Assembly: GCF_000498395.2 (NCBI RefSeq)
Contig: NZ_CP010979.1
Coordinates: forward strand, 1,054,001 to 1,118,000
Direction: 5' to 3'
Length of the DNA stretch: 64,000 nt
Origin: Pseudomonas putida S13.1.2
GTDB taxonomy: Bacteria > Pseudomonadota > Gammaproteobacteria > Pseudomonadales > Pseudomonadaceae
Numbering within the stretch: position 1 is the first letter of the stretch; every line of letters starts with the position of its first letter. The translations under genes were made by a program, and so were the position numbers. The notes under the pieces were generated by a model. The model was not told where the DNA came from. It saw only the letters and a list, made by a program, of their open reading frames with translations, and did no database searches. This document shows positions 1 to 8,923 of the stretch, piece after piece.

Positions 1-72
1 GTAGGTGGTCTTCCCCCGGGTAAAGAACACGAAGGCGCCATCGACGTAGCTGCTTTTGGTGGCAAGGGTCAT
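1..72 (-). CDS. N-terminal 24 codons of an unidentified gene (cut by window edge)
   Basis: An ATG at 72 opens a reading frame that runs off the left edge. Its start overlaps the stop of the upstream hydroxyacid dehydrogenase gene in an ATGA arrangement, so the two are probably translationally coupled and co-transcribed with the flavoenzyme gene before them. Only MTLATKSSYVDGAFV and nine more residues are visible. A YVDG segment near the N-terminus occurs in many aldehyde dehydrogenases, which would suit the neighbours, but this is a guess from very little sequence. Confidence 0.5.
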   Translation of the reverse strand, partial: MTLATKSSYVDGAFVFFTRGKTTY

Positions 73-1037
73 GCAGTGCGAGTCCTTTTCTCAGAAACCT
101 GGCGGGCGACGAAGTCGCTGATGTTGTCCACGGCGCTGTCCATCAGCTGCTGCATGGCGTCTTCACTGCTCCAGGCGATATGCGGGTTGAGCAGGAAGTC
201 GTCGCGGTCGATCAGTTCGAACAGCGGGTTGCTCGGGTGCAGCGGCTCCACTTCCACCACATCCAGCGCCACGCCGCCCAGGCGGCCTTGCTGCAGCGCC
301 CGGATCAGCGCCGTTTCGTTGACCACGCCGCCGCGGCCGGTGTTGACCACAATGGCATCGGGCTTCATCAACGCCAGTTGGTCGACATCGATCAGGTTGT
401 AGGTTTCTGGTGTGAGCGGGCAGTTGATCGACAGTACATCGCAGCTTTTCAGCAGCTCGGCCAGTGGCCGGCAATCGGTGCCCTTGCGCTTGCCGCCGCG
501 GTCCTCGAACAGCACCTGCATGCCGAATGCCCGCGCCAGGTGCGCCAGGCGCAGGGCAATCGGGCCGCTGCCGATGATCGCCAACTGCTTGTCGCGCACA
601 TCGCGGATGCGGTGGTTGAAGTAGATATTCTGGTACGGCTTGTCGCCGGCATGCACCTGGCGCATCAGGCGGGTGAAGGCGGCCGGGCGGCGGAACAGCT
701 CAAGGATCATCGCCAGGCTGTGCTCGGCCACGGTGTTGGCGGCATAGCCCGGTACGCTCGATACTTCGATGCCGTTGGCTTCGCAATAATCGACATCCAC
801 GATGTCACGGCCGGTCAGGGCCAGCGAGATCATCTTCAGCCTGGGCAACTGGCGCAGATGCTCTTCGCGCAGCGGCACGCTGCAGGTCAGCGCCACGGTC
901 GCGTCTTTGAGGTGCTCCGGAACCTGGTCGGGGTGGGTGTAGGCGTACTGCTGCCAGCTGTGATCGCAGTCGGGGCGCTTGAGGCGGGTGGAAGGCGCCA
1001 GCCCTTCGTCGTCAAGGAAGACGATATGTTCGCTCAC
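69..1037 (-). CDS. D-2-hydroxyacid dehydrogenase family protein
   Basis: About 322 residues from a GTG start at 1037, chosen because AAGGAC lies just upstream and the longer open frame has no family-like sequence. It shows the NAD-binding motif GSGPIALRLA, the VNTGRGG segment carrying the substrate-binding Arg, a later acidic stretch (VVEVEPL) and the catalytic His region LNPHIAW, all typical of 2-hydroxyacid dehydrogenases that interconvert 2-oxo and D-2-hydroxy acids with NAD(P)H. It lies 10 bases downstream of a DAO-type flavoenzyme gene and overlaps the next gene by 4 bases, so it is mid-operon. A natural pairing is flavoenzyme oxidation of an amino acid to a 2-oxo acid followed by reduction here, but the substrate is unknown. 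Confidence 0.85.
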   Translation of the reverse strand: MSEHIVFLDDEGLAPSTRLKRPDCDHSWQQYAYTHPDQVPEHLKDATVALTCSVPLREEHLRQLPRLKMISLALTGRDIVDVDYCEANGIEVSSVPGYAANTVAEHSLAMILELFRRPAAFTRLMRQVHAGDKPYQNIYFNHRIRDVRDKQLAIIGSGPIALRLAHLARAFGMQVLFEDRGGKRKGTDCRPLAELLKSCDVLSINCPLTPETYNLIDVDQLALMKPDAIVVNTGRGGVVNETALIRALQQGRLGGVALDVVEVEPLHPSNPLFELIDRDDFLLNPHIAWSSEDAMQQLMDSAVDNISDFVARQVSEKRTRTA

Positions 1038-1047
1038 GGTCTTGTCC

Positions 1048-2439
1048 TTATTTTTTCTGCGCGGGCACGTAACCGGCGGGCGCCATGCCCACAAGCTGAC
1101 GGGTGACGAAGCCGGCATCCTGGTCGTGGTCTTCCAGCGATTCCTTGCGCACCAGTGCATCGCGAACCAGATGCGCGCCAAAGAAGCGCAACGGCTCTGG
1201 CGGCAGCAGCTTCATCTTCTGGTTGACCAGGCCACAGTTGGCCCACTCGTCGTTGGCATGGGTGGCCAGCGACTTGATGATGCGGCTGGCAAACACCGTG
1301 GTGGCCACGCCGTTGCCGGAAAAACCGATGCCGTAGCTGACGGTCTGGTGATGGTCGAGGTAGCCAAAGTTGGGCAGGCCCTTCATGGCCCGGTCGATTG
1401 GCCCGGTCCAACTGCTGACCACCGGTACATCCTGCAACTGCGGGTACAGGCGGCGCAGTTCGGCAGCGACTTTGTCGGCGGCCGGCGAGGGTTTTTCATA
1501 CAGGTTGGCAATGCGCCCGGCATAGGCGAACTGGCCCAGCGGCTTGCCGAACACCACGCGACCGTCCGGGGTGTTGCGCCAGTAGTTGAGCACGGTGCGC
1601 GAATCGGTCATGCATTCGCCGCCGCTGAAACCGATGGCGTCGAGCTTGGCCTTGACCGGCGCGGTGGCGACCATGTCGCTGGACATGATCGCGATCATCC
1701 GGCGCAGCTCGGGGAATTGCGCGCCCCAGGCGTTGAGCGCCAGCACCACGTGGTTGGCTTTTACATGGCCTTTGGCGGTGTGCACCACAGGGTGCTTGCC
1801 GCGCTGCAGGTGAGTGAACGGCGATTTCTCGAAAATCTGCACGCCCAGCTTCAATGCCACGCGGCGCAGGCCGCGGGCCAGCGTGGCGGGCTGCACAGTG
1901 GCCGCGTTTGGGTCGAAGATGCCGCCCAGCACCAGTGGCGAGCCGACGCGGCCGCGAATGGTCTGGCGGTCCAGTTCCTGGAACGGGTTGACGTCGAGTT
2001 TCTGCAGGCCGTCGGTGAGTACGCGCCACGAGTTCATCTGCCGCTGGTTGGTGGCCGTCCACAGCCAGCCGTCCTTGCGGTACTGGGCGTCGATGCCCTG
2101 CTCCTGGCAGAAGCTGCCGATCTCGTCGATGGCCGACTCGGCGGCTTCGCAGATACGCCGTGCTTCGACATCACCGCAGATAGTGCGCACCGACAGGTAC
2201 TTGCCCCACCAGTTGGTGGCCACGCCACCGTTGCGCCCGCTGGCCCCCGAGCCGCAGCGGTCGCGCTCGACGATGACGATGGTTTTTTCCGGGTGCGCCT
2301 GTTTCAGGCGGATGGCCGACCACAGGCCAAGGAAGCCACCGCCGACGATGCACACGTCGGCTTGAATCGAGTCCTGCAGGGCAGGGGCCAGGTCGTTGTC
2401 CAGGTCCAGCGCCTGGGCATACCAGAATCCACGGTACAT
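1048..2439 (-). CDS. FAD-dependent oxidoreductase (DAO family, OrdL/PuuB-like)
   Basis: 463 residues with a Rossmann FAD motif GGGFLGLWSAIRLK at about residues 33-46, then ERDRCGSGASGRNGG, the ADP/flavin-binding signature of the D-amino-acid-oxidase / gamma-glutamylputrescine-oxidase group. Members oxidise primary or secondary amines or D-amino acids to imines with FAD. The ATG at 2439 has GAGG eight bases upstream. It is the first gene of a leftward operon with a 2-hydroxyacid dehydrogenase, divergent from a GATR-type AraC regulator at 2640 that probably controls it. The substrate cannot be read from sequence; an amino acid derivative or amine is most likely. Confidence 0.88.
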   Translation of the reverse strand: MYRGFWYAQALDLDNDLAPALQDSIQADVCIVGGGFLGLWSAIRLKQAHPEKTIVIVERDRCGSGASGRNGGVATNWWGKYLSVRTICGDVEARRICEAAESAIDEIGSFCQEQGIDAQYRKDGWLWTATNQRQMNSWRVLTDGLQKLDVNPFQELDRQTIRGRVGSPLVLGGIFDPNAATVQPATLARGLRRVALKLGVQIFEKSPFTHLQRGKHPVVHTAKGHVKANHVVLALNAWGAQFPELRRMIAIMSSDMVATAPVKAKLDAIGFSGGECMTDSRTVLNYWRNTPDGRVVFGKPLGQFAYAGRIANLYEKPSPAADKVAAELRRLYPQLQDVPVVSSWTGPIDRAMKGLPNFGYLDHHQTVSYGIGFSGNGVATTVFASRIIKSLATHANDEWANCGLVNQKMKLLPPEPLRFFGAHLVRDALVRKESLEDHDQDAGFVTRQLVGMAPAGYVPAQKK

Positions 2440-2639
2440 GAGGGGTGCCTCTGAGCATGTTTGTCTTGTGCCTACATGATGCTCAGCCGGGGCTGGGGGC
2501 TGATATTACAGCCATGACAATTGATAGAACGGCGCCGCCTTTTGTCACGGATTTCCTATTTGTGGGGATGCATATGATATGACGGACGCAGGGCGCGCTT
2601 TAGAATGGCGCCATTACCGATGTAACGAGGCCAGCGTCC
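2440..2639. promoter_or_regulatory. Divergent promoter region with an inverted repeat
   Basis: The 200 bases between the flavoenzyme gene and the divergent AraC-type regulator contain the half sites TGACAA (2515-2520) and TTGTCA (2542-2547), a 6-bp inverted repeat with a 21-base spacer. Its position suits an operator for the adjacent regulator. This is inferred from symmetry and position only. Confidence 0.4.
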
Positions 2640-3698
2640 ATGTTTGCCGAACAACAAGAACAACCGGTACACGCCCCCGTCATCACTGCGCAGGTCAAGC
2701 CCGAACTACGGGTAGGCTTCGTGCTGATGAACCACTTCACCCTGGTGCCGGTGGCGGGGTTGGTGGACTCGCTGCGCTTTGCTGCGGACAAGTCATTCCG
2801 CAGCCAGCAGGTGTTGTGCCAGTGGGACTGGATGACGCTGGACGACCAGCCGATCACCGCCAGTTGCGGCATGCCCATTTCGCCGACCAAGCCGCTTAAC
2901 CTGTTTGCCCAGTACGACTATGTGGTGCTGGCCGGTGGCCTGCTGGACGAAACCCGCAATCCGCCGGCCTGGCTGCTGGATGCGCTGCGTGAGGTGCATG
3001 CGGCGAATATCCCGATCATCGCCCTGTGCTCGGGGTCGTTCGTGCTGGGCAAAGCCGGGCTGCTCGATGGCCGGCGTTGTGCGTTGCATTTCACCTTGCG
3101 CGACGAGTTCAAGGAGCGTTTTCCACTGGCCACGGCGGTGATCGACAAGAGCTACGTGGACGACCGCGGGATCATCACCTGCCCGGGCGGCACGGCCATT
3201 GACCTGGCGGCCAACCTGATCCGCCGGCATTGCGGCGCAGTGCGGGCGCAGAAGGGGCTGGAATACCTGCTGGTGGACGAGCGCGCTGAAGAACGGGACA
3301 AGGCGTCCAGCGAATGCGTGTACCAGAACGACCGCGTGCAGCGGGCGATCAGCTTCATGCGCGCCAACCTGGATGCCTCGATGACGCTCAAGGCCGTGGC
3401 CGAAGCAGTGGGCACCCACCCTCGGCAGTTGCACCGCGAATTTGTGGCCAATACCCAGGAGCCACCGGCCAACTACTGGCGCAAGCTGCGGCTGGATCAT
3501 GCTAGGCGGTTGCTGGTGAACACCAGCCAGAACATCACCACCATTGCTTTGGCCTGCGGGTTTTCCGATGCGTCGCACTTTATCCTGTGGTTTCGCAAGC
3601 AGTATGGCGAGACGCCGTATAGCTTCCGCAAGCGCAGGCACGAAGTGGAGCGGTTTGACTGGCATGGCGACAAGGTGGGGTTGGACCCGGAGCTCTAA
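2640..3698 (+). CDS. GlxA/GATR-type AraC family transcriptional regulator
   Basis: 352 residues. The N-terminal part (about 25-190) is a DJ-1/PfpI, class I amidotransferase-like domain with the nucleophile-elbow sequence IALCSGSFVLGKAGL. The C-terminal part (about 225-335) is an AraC double helix-turn-helix ending LACGFSDASHFILWFRKQYG. In Pseudomonas this architecture is found in GbdR, CdhR, SouR and ArgR, which sense betaine, carnitine, sarcosine and arginine, so a quaternary amine or amino-acid ligand is plausible. It is divergent from the flavoenzyme/hydroxyacid dehydrogenase operon and followed by convergent cupin and MFS genes. A few residues precede the conserved domain, so the exact start is uncertain. 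Confidence 0.88.
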   Translation: MFAEQQEQPVHAPVITAQVKPELRVGFVLMNHFTLVPVAGLVDSLRFAADKSFRSQQVLCQWDWMTLDDQPITASCGMPISPTKPLNLFAQYDYVVLAGGLLDETRNPPAWLLDALREVHAANIPIIALCSGSFVLGKAGLLDGRRCALHFTLRDEFKERFPLATAVIDKSYVDDRGIITCPGGTAIDLAANLIRRHCGAVRAQKGLEYLLVDERAEERDKASSECVYQNDRVQRAISFMRANLDASMTLKAVAEAVGTHPRQLHREFVANTQEPPANYWRKLRLDHARRLLVNTSQNITTIALACGFSDASHFILWFRKQYGETPYSFRKRRHEVERFDWHGDKVGLDPEL

Positions 3699-3813
3699 CA
3701 CGTTATCCCGCTCCTACAGGGACCGTGTGGGTGTCAGGGCTGGCCGAAGGCCTACATCTCCATCCGGCTGGTCCGTTTGCCGGGGCTGATAGGTTCGATC
3801 ATCCATTTGTGCC

Positions 3814-4164
3814 TTAGAACAGCACGTAAGTCTTGCGCAGGGTTTCGCGAATGTCCCAGACACCCTCGCAGTTCTCCGGGAACAGCACTGCGTCGCCGGC
3901 GCGCAGCTCTACCGGCTCGCCACCGTCGGGGGTGAAGGTGCACCAGCCGCTGACAATGTGGCTGAACTCTCGGTTTTTCAGGTGCCGGCGGAACACACCC
4001 GGGCTGCTTTCCCATACGCCGATGCTGGCGCCGACGGCTTCGTCGGTCTGGTCCTGTGCGGTGGCAGCCTGGGCGGCGGGTTCACCGATCGGCAGGCGGG
4101 TCGGGGCAGGGGCACCCAGCGTCGCGAGGGGGGCATTGCGCACGACAGTCAGTACTTGGCTCAT
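3814..4164 (-). CDS. Cupin domain protein
   Basis: 116 residues of a single small cupin barrel. The centre reads GVWESSPGVFRRHLKNREFSHIVSG (shown in part as REFSHIVSG), followed by GDAVLFPENCEGVWDI, resembling the DUF861-type (ethanolamine-utilisation-like) cupins often found next to amino acid or amine degradation genes. GAAGGAG lies upstream of the ATG. It follows the MFS gene by 12 bases on the same strand, so the two form one unit. The metal-binding residues are degenerate, so a binding or regulatory role is as likely as catalysis. Confidence 0.8.
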   Translation of the reverse strand: MSQVLTVVRNAPLATLGAPAPTRLPIGEPAAQAATAQDQTDEAVGASIGVWESSPGVFRRHLKNREFSHIVSGWCTFTPDGGEPVELRAGDAVLFPENCEGVWDIRETLRKTYVLF

Positions 4165-4176
4165 GAATAGGCTCCT

Positions 4177-5553
4177 TCAGGCTTTACGAACAACGGGTTT
4201 GGCAGCGGAGGTGGTGCGAGTGTGGCTACCAAGCGTGGCGGCTTGCTGCAGGTCGAGCTTGCTGGTCTCGGGGGCCAGCCACCAGGAAATCAGGGCGCCG
4301 AACAGCGAGATCAGGGCGGCGGCGAACATGGTGTTGGCAATGCCGTAGGAGGCCAGGGATATCGGCACCAGGTACGTGCCCACGGCGGCGCCGATGCGTG
4401 ACAACGAAGTGGCCAGGCCCACCGCCGACGCACGGATTTCGGTCGGGAACAACTCGTTGGGGTAGACGTATTCAAGCACCTGGGCGCCGCCGATCAGTAC
4501 GGCATAGGCGCCGAACAGCACCAGTACGGTTGTTGGCGAGGCATCCGGGAACACCCCCAGCAGCGCCAGCGACATGCCCGACCAGAGGAAGCTGTGGATC
4601 AGCATGTTGCGCCGGCCCAGGCGGTTGATCAGCTTGGTGGCCAGCAGGCAGCCAAGGGTGAACAGCAAGGTGATGGCGATGGAGCCAAAGGCCGCCCAGT
4701 CACCGGTCAGTTGCAGTGCCTGCAGCACTTTGGGGGCGAACGAGTAGATGGCGAATAGCGGCACGATCGCGCAGGTCCAGAACAGGGTGACAAAGGCCAT
4801 GCGCTTGCCGTAACCGGAGTGGAACAGCGACCACACCGACACCGGTTTGTCGCTGGTCTGCTCTGGCAGGTCAGCAATGGAGTAGTCCGGGCCGTAGACT
4901 TTCTTGATCACGGCGTCGGCTTCGGCGGTTCGGCCTTTGCTCAGCAGCCAGCGAGGCGATTCTGGTGTGCCACTGCGGGCAACCAGGAACAGCGCGCCCG
5001 GTATCAGGGCGCTGGCCAATACATAGCGCCAACCGTCTTCACCGCCCACGCGCAGCAGCAGTTCGCCGACCATGTAGGCCACGGCGGCACCGGCAAACCA
5101 CATCAGTACCATGGCCGCCAGCAACGGCCCACGCTGCTTGCGTGGCAGGAACTCGGCCAGCAACGACGTGGCGATCGGGTAGTCGGCACCGACCGCGATA
5201 CCGATCAGCAACCGCCAGGCGAACAGGGCCCAGGCCGACTCGACCCAGAACTGCGCCACCGAGAAACCGACGATGGCGACCAGGTCGACCAGGTACAGGA
5301 CCTTGCGCCCGTACTTGTCGGTGAACCAGCCACCGAGAAAACCACCCAGGAAGACACCGATCAATGCTGACGCGGCGATCAGCCCTTCCCACAGGGCCGA
5401 CAGCTGCAAGGCATTGGTGATTTGCAGCATGGCGACGCCGATGATGCTCAGTACGTAGCCATCGAGAAAAGGCCCGCCAGCGGAATAGACCGTCAGTTTG
5501 CGGTGGAACCCGTTGAGCGGCGCATCTTCTACGGAGCGTTTGGAAACGGACAT
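4177..5553 (-). CDS. MFS transporter, metabolite:H+ symporter type
   Basis: 458 residues with about twelve hydrophobic segments. The loop motif GGWFTDKYGRK (around residues 76-86) and PESPRWLLSKGR after TM6 mark the sugar-porter/organic-cation-like MFS group. The start MSVSKRS is preceded by AAGAGGTAAGCCGT. It is transcribed ahead of the cupin gene. The neighbourhood suggests uptake of the amine, amino acid or acid substrate degraded by the adjacent flavoenzymes; the substrate itself is not predictable. Confidence 0.88.
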   Translation of the reverse strand: MSVSKRSVEDAPLNGFHRKLTVYSAGGPFLDGYVLSIIGVAMLQITNALQLSALWEGLIAASALIGVFLGGFLGGWFTDKYGRKVLYLVDLVAIVGFSVAQFWVESAWALFAWRLLIGIAVGADYPIATSLLAEFLPRKQRGPLLAAMVLMWFAGAAVAYMVGELLLRVGGEDGWRYVLASALIPGALFLVARSGTPESPRWLLSKGRTAEADAVIKKVYGPDYSIADLPEQTSDKPVSVWSLFHSGYGKRMAFVTLFWTCAIVPLFAIYSFAPKVLQALQLTGDWAAFGSIAITLLFTLGCLLATKLINRLGRRNMLIHSFLWSGMSLALLGVFPDASPTTVLVLFGAYAVLIGGAQVLEYVYPNELFPTEIRASAVGLATSLSRIGAAVGTYLVPISLASYGIANTMFAAALISLFGALISWWLAPETSKLDLQQAATLGSHTRTTSAAKPVVRKA

Positions 5554-5561
5554 ACGGCTTA

Positions 5562-5573
5562 CCTCTTGTTGTT
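5562..5573 (-). promoter_or_regulatory. Hfq/Crc-type CA motif over the RBS of the MFS gene
   Basis: On the minus strand the bases just before the MFS start read AACAACAAGAGG. This matches the AAnAAnAA catabolite-activity motif bound by Hfq with Crc in Pseudomonas and overlaps the Shine-Dalgarno sequence. Repression on preferred carbon sources is the expected effect. Confidence 0.5.
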
Positions 5574-5787
5574 ATGTGGTGCACTAACGTGGCGGCACTA
5601 TGGCACCGGCTTGCGTGGGCGCCCTATAACGGCTCGGACGAGTCATGGGATGGGATGACCGTGGGTGGTGCGGACGGTGGAAGTGGTGCGCAGACGCGGC
5701 TGAGGCGTTGAGGAGGATACGACGCGGGTGTATCGGCAGCTGTAGCCGCAGGCGAGGCCGACGATGCTGTCGTCGGCCCTATGACGT

Positions 5788-6570
5788 TTATTGCCCGGCC
5801 AGCCCTGACCGCGTCAGCAACCCGTCCAGTACCACCTCGCATGCCGCCCCCCAGGTGGCGCTTACCGGCTGATGCATCAGCACCGCGAGGCCATCGGCAG
5901 TAAAGGTGCCCGGCGTGGCAATGGCCTGGCCCAAGGCCTTGAGCGTGTACGCCGGCTGCTGCCCGGCACTGGTCACGCAGTCTTGCAGGTTGCCCAGCAC
6001 CAGCGCACGCGCTTCGGCTGCGGGCAGGCCTTTGTCCATCAGCCACTGCTGCAGGTCGTGCAGCAGGAAGTAGAACCAGCCATTCATGCACGCCGCCACG
6101 GTGGCCAGTTCGAATTCCGGCTCGCCGTGCAGCACCACCAGTTTGCCCAGTGGCCCCAGATACTGTGTGGTGAGCGTATCGGGCGGACACACTACTACCG
6201 TGGACTGGTTGTACTGCGCCGCATACGACAGCATCGCACGCACACAGAGGGCACCAGGGAACGCGGTGGACAGTTGCGCAAGGTTGACCCCGGCGGCGAG
6301 GGAGACCAGGCGCTGGCCGGGGCGCAGGTGTACGTCCTCTGCCAGTTGGGCGAGCGAATGCGGGCGCACGCCAAGGATCACCAGTTCTGCCTGCTCGACC
6401 ACTGCCTGGTTGCTTGCCAGCACCTGGCAGCCATGCTCCTGGGCCAGCAGGGCTGCCCGTTGCGCATTGCGCGGTGACAACAGGATGGGGCCTTCGAAAC
6501 CGCTGCGACGCAGGCCGATGACTACTTTTTCGGTGAGTTCGCCCACCCCGAGAATGCCAAGGCTATGCAT
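5788..6570 (-). CDS. ProC-like NAD(P)-binding protein (pyrroline-5-carboxylate reductase family)
   Basis: 260 residues. The N-terminus GILGVGELTEKVVIGLRRSG is the NADP-binding Rossmann start of the ProC/F420-reductase fold, followed by VILGVRPHSLAQL and VSLAAGVNLAQL, the equivalents of ProC VKPQ and SIAAGV. The C-terminal helical domain is divergent, so this is a paralogue rather than housekeeping ProC. AGGAGG precedes the ATG. It sits 12 bases downstream of a second DAO-type flavoenzyme gene; an amine oxidase paired with an imine reductase or an imino-acid-processing step is a reasonable inference. Confidence 0.75.
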   Translation of the reverse strand: MHSLGILGVGELTEKVVIGLRRSGFEGPILLSPRNAQRAALLAQEHGCQVLASNQAVVEQAELVILGVRPHSLAQLAEDVHLRPGQRLVSLAAGVNLAQLSTAFPGALCVRAMLSYAAQYNQSTVVVCPPDTLTTQYLGPLGKLVVLHGEPEFELATVAACMNGWFYFLLHDLQQWLMDKGLPAAEARALVLGNLQDCVTSAGQQPAYTLKALGQAIATPGTFTADGLAVLMHQPVSATWGAACEVVLDGLLTRSGLAGQ

Positions 6571-6582
6571 GGTGCCTCCTGG

Positions 6583-7902
6583 TCAGCTTTCCAGGCCGGC
6601 GCGGCGCTGGCCCCAGTGCAGGTTGAGGTTGACGCCCGCGCTCAGCAGCGGCTCCGGCGGGTTGCGGTTAGGGCCTGCGGAGCCCAGCAGGAAGTCGACC
6701 AGCTCGTCGCGTTCGCCGCTCAGCCAGTCAGCCAGCAGGGTGCCGGTAGCCGTGCCACGGGTGATGCCAAGGCCGTTGCAGCACAGCGCCGCATGCACGT
6801 TGGGGGCGAGGGTACCGAAGTGCGACAGGTGGTTGCGCGACAGGCACATCGAGCCACCCCAGGTGTATTCGAACGCCATGCCCGACAGCATCGGGAAGCG
6901 CCGCTCGAACGAATCGCGGTGCTGGCGCCCGGCACGGGCGATGTGGCGTGGGTTGGCGCGGCCGTCGGCATTGAAGCTGAAGCTGTTGCGCACCAGCAGG
7001 CGCTGGTCCGGGGTGCGCCGCAGGGTGCTGCCGAACGGGTCTGCCGGGATGATGCCCCAGGTGTTCTTGCCGCCCAGGCGGGCTTGTTCGTCCTCTGTCA
7101 GCGGGCGGGTCATGCTGGCGTAAGTGAAGATCGGCAGCAGGCGGCCAGGCAGGAAGCCGAAGTACGAGGCGAAGGCATTGTTGGTCAGCAACAGCTGGTC
7201 GGCAACGATCTCACCGTTGGCGTGCTTGAGGGTGATGCGCCGGCCGTGCTCGATGTGGGTGATGGTGGTGCGTTCGTGCAGGGTCACGTTGCCCGGCAGG
7301 CTGTCGGCCAGGCCTTTGGCCAGGGCCGCGGGTTGCAGCAACTGGGTGCCCGGGGTGTACAGCGCCTTGCGGTAGAAGCTGGTGCCGAAGTGCTCGGGCA
7401 GGTCGCGGGCATCAATCAGCTGGTAAGGCTGGCCGAGTTTTTCCAGGCCGCTGCGGTAGGCTTCGAGCACCGCCAGCCCTTTGTCTTCGACGGCCGCCTG
7501 GTACTTGCCGTCCGGGCGGATCTGGCAGTCGATGCCGTGCTGGTTGATCAGCCCGCGCAAGATCGCCTGCGCGCGCAGGTTGAGCTTGAGGTTCATCCGC
7601 GCCGTGGGCAGGTCGCCGATGTAGTCGGCGGCGCCGATATCGTGGGGCAGGTCGATGGCAAAGCCGGAGTTGCGCCCCGAGGCGCCGAAGCCGACTTCCT
7701 GGGCGTCGACCAGGATCACTTCGTCGTCAGGGTGATGCAGGGCCAGTTGGCGCGCAGCGGCAAGCCCGGTGAAACCCGCGCCAAGCACCACCCAGCGCGC
7801 CTCGCTCCGCCCCCGGTGCGCAACGCGTGGCTGGCGCGGCGGGCTGAGGTGGAACCAGCCGCAACCGTTGTCGTCTGCGGGGGTAGAGGTGCTTCTGTAC
7901 AT
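6583..7902 (-). CDS. FAD-dependent oxidoreductase (DAO family), second copy
   Basis: About 439 residues if the ATG at 7902 is used; a GTG at 7929 is in frame. The FAD motif VVLGAGFTGLAAARQLALHH is followed by VGFGASGRNSGFA, as in gamma-glutamylputrescine oxidases and related amine oxidases. An N-terminal extension of about 40 residues (HLSPPRQPRV) precedes the Rossmann fold, as in several Pseudomonas amine oxidases. It is transcribed ahead of the ProC-like gene and divergent from a GST gene. It differs clearly from the flavoenzyme at 1048-2439, so it is not a recent duplicate. Substrate unknown. Confidence 0.85.
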   Translation of the reverse strand: MYRSTSTPADDNGCGWFHLSPPRQPRVAHRGRSEARWVVLGAGFTGLAAARQLALHHPDDEVILVDAQEVGFGASGRNSGFAIDLPHDIGAADYIGDLPTARMNLKLNLRAQAILRGLINQHGIDCQIRPDGKYQAAVEDKGLAVLEAYRSGLEKLGQPYQLIDARDLPEHFGTSFYRKALYTPGTQLLQPAALAKGLADSLPGNVTLHERTTITHIEHGRRITLKHANGEIVADQLLLTNNAFASYFGFLPGRLLPIFTYASMTRPLTEDEQARLGGKNTWGIIPADPFGSTLRRTPDQRLLVRNSFSFNADGRANPRHIARAGRQHRDSFERRFPMLSGMAFEYTWGGSMCLSRNHLSHFGTLAPNVHAALCCNGLGITRGTATGTLLADWLSGERDELVDFLLGSAGPNRNPPEPLLSAGVNLNLHWGQRRAGLES

Positions 7903-8068
7903 GGTTTTTATCCGTGGTGTTTTCTCCACTATGGCATTGGCGGCTGGGCGGGGACTATGACGGGAGGGACGGGGAATGGGATGTTTTGGCTCAGGGCATT
8001 GACCGTTTCGGGCCGGGCGTGATTTGCTCGGCCTACATGATCATTCAAAGGAAATTGAAGGTCCCACC

Positions 8069-8695
8069 ATGCCCGACTACAAGCTGCATTGCTTCGCCGA
8101 ATCCGGCAACGCCTACAAGGCTGCGCTGATGCTTGAACTCACGGGCCAGGACTGGCAGCCGGTGTTTGTCGACTTCTTCCATGGCCAGACCCGGGAGCAA
8201 ACCTGGCGTGACGAGGTGAACGAGCAAGGCGAGGTGCCGGTGTTGGAGCACGCGGGCAAAACCTTCACCCAGTCTGCGCTGATCCTGGAATACCTTGCCG
8301 AACAGACCGGCCAGTTCGGCCCTCGTGACGATGACGAAAAGCGCGAGATCTGGCGCTGGATGCTGTTCGACAACCACAAGTTCACCAGCTATTACGCCGC
8401 GCTGCGCTTTCTGTTCTGCCTGAAGAACACCGGCGAAACGGACGTGACCCGGTTTCTTCGTGAGCGTGCCACGGCGGCTTATCGCATTGTCGACGCGCAC
8501 CTGGCGAAGACGCCGTTCATGGTTGGCGGCCGGCTGACCATCGCCGACCTGTCGCTGGCGGGGTATGTATTCATGCCGGAAGACACCGGTATTCCATTGG
8601 CGGAGTTCGCCCATATCGAGGCGTGGAAGGCGCGGATCCAGGCGCTGCCAGGTTGGAAGCACCCTTATGAGCTGATGCCGCGCACGGCATCCTGA
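8069..8695 (+). CDS. Glutathione S-transferase family protein
   Basis: 208 residues. The thioredoxin-like N-terminal half (YKLHCFAESGNAYKAALML) contains the cis-Pro segment GEVPVLE and the QSALILEYL helix that contacts the glutathione gamma-glutamyl group. The all-helical C-terminal half contains the ADLSLAGYVF N-capping motif. The ATG at 8069, with AAGG eight bases upstream, is preferred over earlier in-frame starts. It is probably cytosolic, in detoxification or a glutathione-dependent catabolic step, and is divergent from the second amine oxidase-like gene. Confidence 0.9.
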   Translation: MPDYKLHCFAESGNAYKAALMLELTGQDWQPVFVDFFHGQTREQTWRDEVNEQGEVPVLEHAGKTFTQSALILEYLAEQTGQFGPRDDDEKREIWRWMLFDNHKFTSYYAALRFLFCLKNTGETDVTRFLRERATAAYRIVDAHLAKTPFMVGGRLTIADLSLAGYVFMPEDTGIPLAEFAHIEAWKARIQALPGWKHPYELMPRTAS

Positions 8696-8699
8696 CCCC

Positions 8700-8906
8700 T
8701 TCGCGGGCACGCCCGCTCCCACAGGTACAGCATGGTCTTGCAGCCGGCGCAATACCTGTGGGAGCGGGCACGCCCGCGAAAGGCCCAACCCGGTACATGG
8801 CACCGGCTTCGCCGGTGTTCGCGGCTGAAGCCGCTCCCACAGGTACTGCATAAGCTTCAAGCTTGCGCTGTCCCTGTGGGAGCGGCTTTAGCCGCGAAGA
8901 GGCCGG
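8700..8906. repeat. Cluster of four P. putida-type REP palindromes
   Basis: Four units alternate in orientation: TTCGCGGGCACGCCCGCTCC (from 8700), GTGGGAGCGGGCACGCCCGC (from 8758), then two with the core GGCTGAAGCC or GGCTTTAGCC ending near 8896. A GCACCGGCTTCGCCGGTG hairpin (about 8800-8818) lies among them. It separates the convergent GST and sfnR genes and probably also works as a bidirectional terminator. Confidence 0.9.
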
Positions 8907-8923
8907 CTCAGGCATTACAGGTC

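Noticed and set aside
979..2454. Plus-strand frame opposite the first flavoenzyme
   Set aside because: Shadow; the minus strand has clear FAD motifs and a ribosome binding site.
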